The notes under the pieces were generated by a model that saw only the letters and a program-made list of their open reading frames with translations, had not been told where the DNA came from and did not search any database. A stretch of 9,693 bases of DNA, from positions 5,990 through 15,682 of the forward strand of contig JAHDEF010000020.1 in assembly GCA_020628975.1 (NCBI GenBank), read 5' to 3'. Below are positions 6,982-9,693 of the stretch, piece after piece. A program made the position numbers and the translations under genes. The stretch comes from Aquimarina sp. (lineage in GTDB: Bacteria > Bacteroidota > Bacteroidia > Flavobacteriales > Flavobacteriaceae). Numbering within the stretch: the stretch's first letter is position 1; every line of letters starts with the position of its first letter.

Positions 6982-7036
6982 ACCTCTATACTTAAACTTC
7001 ATTTATTTTTATTGACCACTAAATCAATAATTTATA

Positions 7037-9693
7037 ATGAAACTAATCAAAACTACATTTGTATTACTGCACTTTACACTCTCATTTCAACTAATTTTAG
7101 CTCAAACATCTACGAATGTAGATATCAATCTGAATATGGAACATTCTGTTGAAGGTGTATCTGATTTTGGACGTGAACGACACATGACCATACATGCTAC
7201 ACCTACAGAAACCGATTGGAACGGCGAAGAAGATAAATTAGATTATTTGATAAACGACTTAGGGGTGTTTTTTGGAAGAGAAACAGGTTCTGCTACTTGG
7301 AAAATGCAAGGTGTTGAAGAAGACCCTAATCGACCAAACTACCCTAATGAAGCACAAATGATTACCCATAGTAATGGACTAAAACAATGGGAATCTTCTG
7401 ACCTATTTATAGCTAGAGAACAGTACCAAAATAAAACAGAAAACATGATCATGGGAATTAATGATTTTAGTCCCATGTATGCTAACCTTTCTTGGTTCGA
7501 AGGCTTCGGTAAAGGAAAGGACGGTTGGTTTGTCAAAGATGTTGATGCTGCGGCTGAATGGGTTTCATTATATCTTGATCACTACTTTGCTAAAACACCT
7601 GGCGACTTAGGCTACGAGCTTCCCAAATATTGGGAATGTTATAACGAACCTGACATGAACTTCATGAATCCTCAATTCGGAATGATCGTTTCTAGCCTTG
7701 AAAAAAACTGGGAATACCATAAACTTGTGGCTCAAGAAGTACGTAACAGACTTGGGGATAAAGCCCCGCTTATAGGAGGAATGACTCAGGGTCAACATGA
7801 TTTTTTTAAGCCTGATGGTATACCGACTAGATGGGACGGAGCATTTTGGTATGACAATTCAAGTGAGGAAGCTAAACTGCTTTATGACAATATGCTTTCG
7901 GGTGTTGAAGGATGGCCAAAAGCTTGGGATAGACGTACCGATAGCTGGTGGCAATGGGATTATTTATGGCAAGGATTTATTGATTATGCAGGTGAAGACA
8001 TGGATTTCTACGGAGTTCATATCTACGACTGGCCAGCAACTACTAAACAACAATCGACTATTCGATCAGGTGGACACACCGAAGCAATGCTTGACCAGTT
8101 AGAATGGTATGATAATTTTAAATTCGGAAATAAAAAAGATATTGTTTTATCAGAATTTGGGGCTGTAGCTAGAGATTATATTCTTTCATTACCCGCACGA
8201 CGACGAGACTGGGAATTCATAAAGCCTTTTAACCAAATGTTTATGCAATTTCTTGAAAGACCTTCTCATGTTGTGATGAGTATGCCTTTTGCTCCAACCA
8301 AAGCCGTATGGGGAGCTATTCCCCACAACGATGGTAGTGTTGAGCGTTATGATGGTGCAACTCTATTTGACCCTATCGGAAACTGGACAGGTAGCACTAA
8401 CCCTTGGACTATCAATGAACCTTCTGGGGGTTGGGACTGGAGTGCCCTTATATACTATTTTGAACTATGGAAAGATGTTGATGGCACACGAATTGACACT
8501 AAATCAAACAATTTAGATATTCAAGTAGATGCATATGTAAACAACAATCATGTGTATATTATATTAAATAACACCGATGATCAAATTGAAAATATTAATT
8601 TAAATACTTTCAATACTGCAACAAGTAATTCGATTGAAAAAGTTGAAATGCGTCATCTTTTCTTTAATCCTGATTTGGGTACACAGGGGGAGCCTGACAT
8701 TTCTGTAGCGACATTAAACACACCACCCTCGCAGTTGACTTTAAAACCTAATTCTACTATAGTGTTAGATTATACTTACGAAAATCCAGTGATTATTGAT
8801 AAATCATCACAAGAAACTAAGTATATGTCAGAGCCTCTTACTACCGCTAAAAACTCTCGCGGCACTCAATTATGTCGTTTAGTAGGAAATGCCGATTTTA
8901 CAACTACCGTTAAAAATGTTGAAAAACCAGAACATGGTGAAGCTATGGTAAGAATAGGAGGTTTCTTTTACAATCCAACTGATGCTGGCGACAATAGAAG
9001 CATCAAAGTATTATCTCTTCTAGTAAACGGAAATGAAGTAATTACTGAAAGTCCTATGCTTCTTAACCCTAGAGGGCATGTTGCCAGTGTATTTGGTGGA
9101 GGATGGTTTGGAGTTTTAGAAATTGAAGTTCCCATTGAATTCTTAAATGATGGCGATAATACTATTTATTTTAGAAGACAACAAAACGCTGACTTTACAA
9201 CAGTAATGCTACAAGTTTGGGATATGGATCAAGAACCTGGCCGAACTGAAAATAATGATATAGCAGTAAATAATATATCATTAGGAAGTGATGCAGAATC
9301 TTTAATGAATGGAAATCAATTAGCCATAGTTCCTTTATTTACTCCCGAAAACACCTCTAATAAAGGTCTAATATGGTCATCATCTGACACTAATGTTGCC
9401 AAGGTCGATGAAAACGGTATTGTTACAGCAATTGCAGATTCCGGTGTCACTGTCATTACAGCAACTAGCGTGTCATCATCAAGTATTTTTGCAACCAAAA
9501 CCATAACCGCAATTCCATTTGAAGATACTGAATTTACTAGTATTGAGATTTTAGAAGGAAATACCATAACAGTTGATCAATACGTAAATACACCATTAAA
9601 TTTACAATTTACACCAAACCTGGAAGCAACTCCTAATTCAAGCCCTACTATCGAATGGTTGTCTAGCGATGAAGATGTGGTCAGCATACTCCC
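7037..9693 (+). CDS. Secreted GH86-type beta-agarase/beta-porphyranase with Ig-like domains, 3' end outside the window
   Basis: The frame is open for 885 codons to the window edge. A cleavable Sec signal covers residues 1-22 (hydrophobic, ending LILA before Gln23). The catalytic module, about residues 28-510, looks like family GH86, which cleaves agarose or porphyran in red-algal walls. Markers are HSVEGVSDFGRERHMTIHA (35-53), YWECYNEPDMNF with presumed acid/base Glu204, DFYGVHIYDWP (323-333), VLSEFGA with presumed nucleophile Glu373, and MSMPFAPTKAVWG (416-428). The two glutamates follow the clan GH-A pattern, NEP then a late SEFG. Residues 510-740 are beta-rich modules. Two bacterial Ig-like (Big_2-type) domains follow, the first at about 744-826 with IWSSSDTNVAKVDENGIVTA, the second starting near 832 and cut off at the window end. 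Any C-terminal type IX sorting domain would lie outside. Agarose versus porphyran specificity is undecided. Confidence 0.9.
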   Translation, partial: MKLIKTTFVLLHFTLSFQLILAQTSTNVDINLNMEHSVEGVSDFGRERHMTIHATPTETDWNGEEDKLDYLINDLGVFFGRETGSATWKMQGVEEDPNRPNYPNEAQMITHSNGLKQWESSDLFIAREQYQNKTENMIMGINDFSPMYANLSWFEGFGKGKDGWFVKDVDAAAEWVSLYLDHYFAKTPGDLGYELPKYWECYNEPDMNFMNPQFGMIVSSLEKNWEYHKLVAQEVRNRLGDKAPLIGGMTQGQHDFFKPDGIPTRWDGAFWYDNSSEEAKLLYDNMLSGVEGWPKAWDRRTDSWWQWDYLWQGFIDYAGEDMDFYGVHIYDWPATTKQQSTIRSGGHTEAMLDQLEWYDNFKFGNKKDIVLSEFGAVARDYILSLPARRRDWEFIKPFNQMFMQFLERPSHVVMSMPFAPTKAVWGAIPHNDGSVERYDGATLFDPIGNWTGSTNPWTINEPSGGWDWSALIYYFELWKDVDGTRIDTKSNNLDIQVDAYVNNNHVYIILNNTDDQIENINLNTFNTATSNSIEKVEMRHLFFNPDLGTQGEPDISVATLNTPPSQLTLKPNSTIVLDYTYENPVIIDKSSQETKYMSEPLTTAKNSRGTQLCRLVGNADFTTTVKNVEKPEHGEAMVRIGGFFYNPTDAGDNRSIKVLSLLVNGNEVITESPMLLNPRGHVASVFGGGWFGVLEIEVPIEFLNDGDNTIYFRRQQNADFTTVMLQVWDMDQEPGRTENNDIAVNNISLGSDAESLMNGNQLAIVPLFTPENTSNKGLIWSSSDTNVAKVDENGIVTAIADSGVTVITATSVSSSSIFATKTITAIPFEDTEFTSIEILEGNTITVDQYVNTPLNLQFTPNLEATPNSSPTIEWLSSDEDVVSIL

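Noticed and set aside
7797..8516. Short frames of 75-101 codons inside the agarase region, and reverse-strand frames at 7339-7798 and 9316-9567
   Set aside because: They overlap the continuous 885-codon agarase frame, which has clear family motifs; they are out-of-frame shadows.
1..9693. CRISPR array, insertion sequence, toxin-antitoxin or phage-defence system
   Set aside because: No regularly spaced repeats, transposase motifs, terminal inverted repeats or known defence domains were seen on either strand.

Overview
The window comes from an AT-rich genome, most likely a marine member of the Bacteroidota (Flavobacteriaceae type). Three things point there. Genes are preceded by A/T-rich leaders instead of Shine-Dalgarno sequences. 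Two promoter-like octamers match the Bacteroidota -7 consensus TAnnTTTG exactly. The proteins are typical of flavobacteria, including a YceI lipoprotein, a small membrane-anchored protein with an SEG-R-GE-IK-S-KG core, and a secreted agar/porphyran hydrolase. All genes read on the plus strand.

Region 1 (1-3558) is a tight gene run. It holds the 3' end of a periplasmic substrate-binding protein, a FecCD/BtuC-type permease and a FecE/BtuD-type ATPase. Together these form an importer for an iron-siderophore, heme or vitamin B12-like ligand. An rmuC gene follows; gaps in the run are 0, 1 and 6 bases. Region 2 (3559-3843) has no gene but carries a duplicated hairpin unit and, close to the next start, a promoter-like TATATTTG. 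Region 3 (3844-6700) holds a small membrane-anchored protein, a hotdog acyl-CoA thioesterase, an MFS transporter and a YceI-family lipoprotein. A strong 15-bp-stem terminator closes it.

Region 4 (6729-6866) is an independent tRNA-Pro(TGG) unit with its own -7 element and terminator. Region 5 (7037 to the end) is a long open frame of at least 885 residues, cut by the window edge. It encodes a signal peptide, a catalytic module most like glycoside hydrolase family 86 (beta-agarase/beta-porphyranase), beta-rich C-terminal modules and two bacterial Ig-like (Big_2-type) domains.

Regions 1-4 look like ordinary chromosome with uptake, DNA maintenance, lipid/acyl-CoA and transport functions. The red-algal polysaccharide enzyme begins right after the tRNA gene. 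It may mark the start of a polysaccharide utilisation locus or transferred island extending beyond the window, but no integrase, attachment repeat or susC/susD gene is visible here to prove it. I found no CRISPR array, insertion sequence, phage gene or clearly new defence system.
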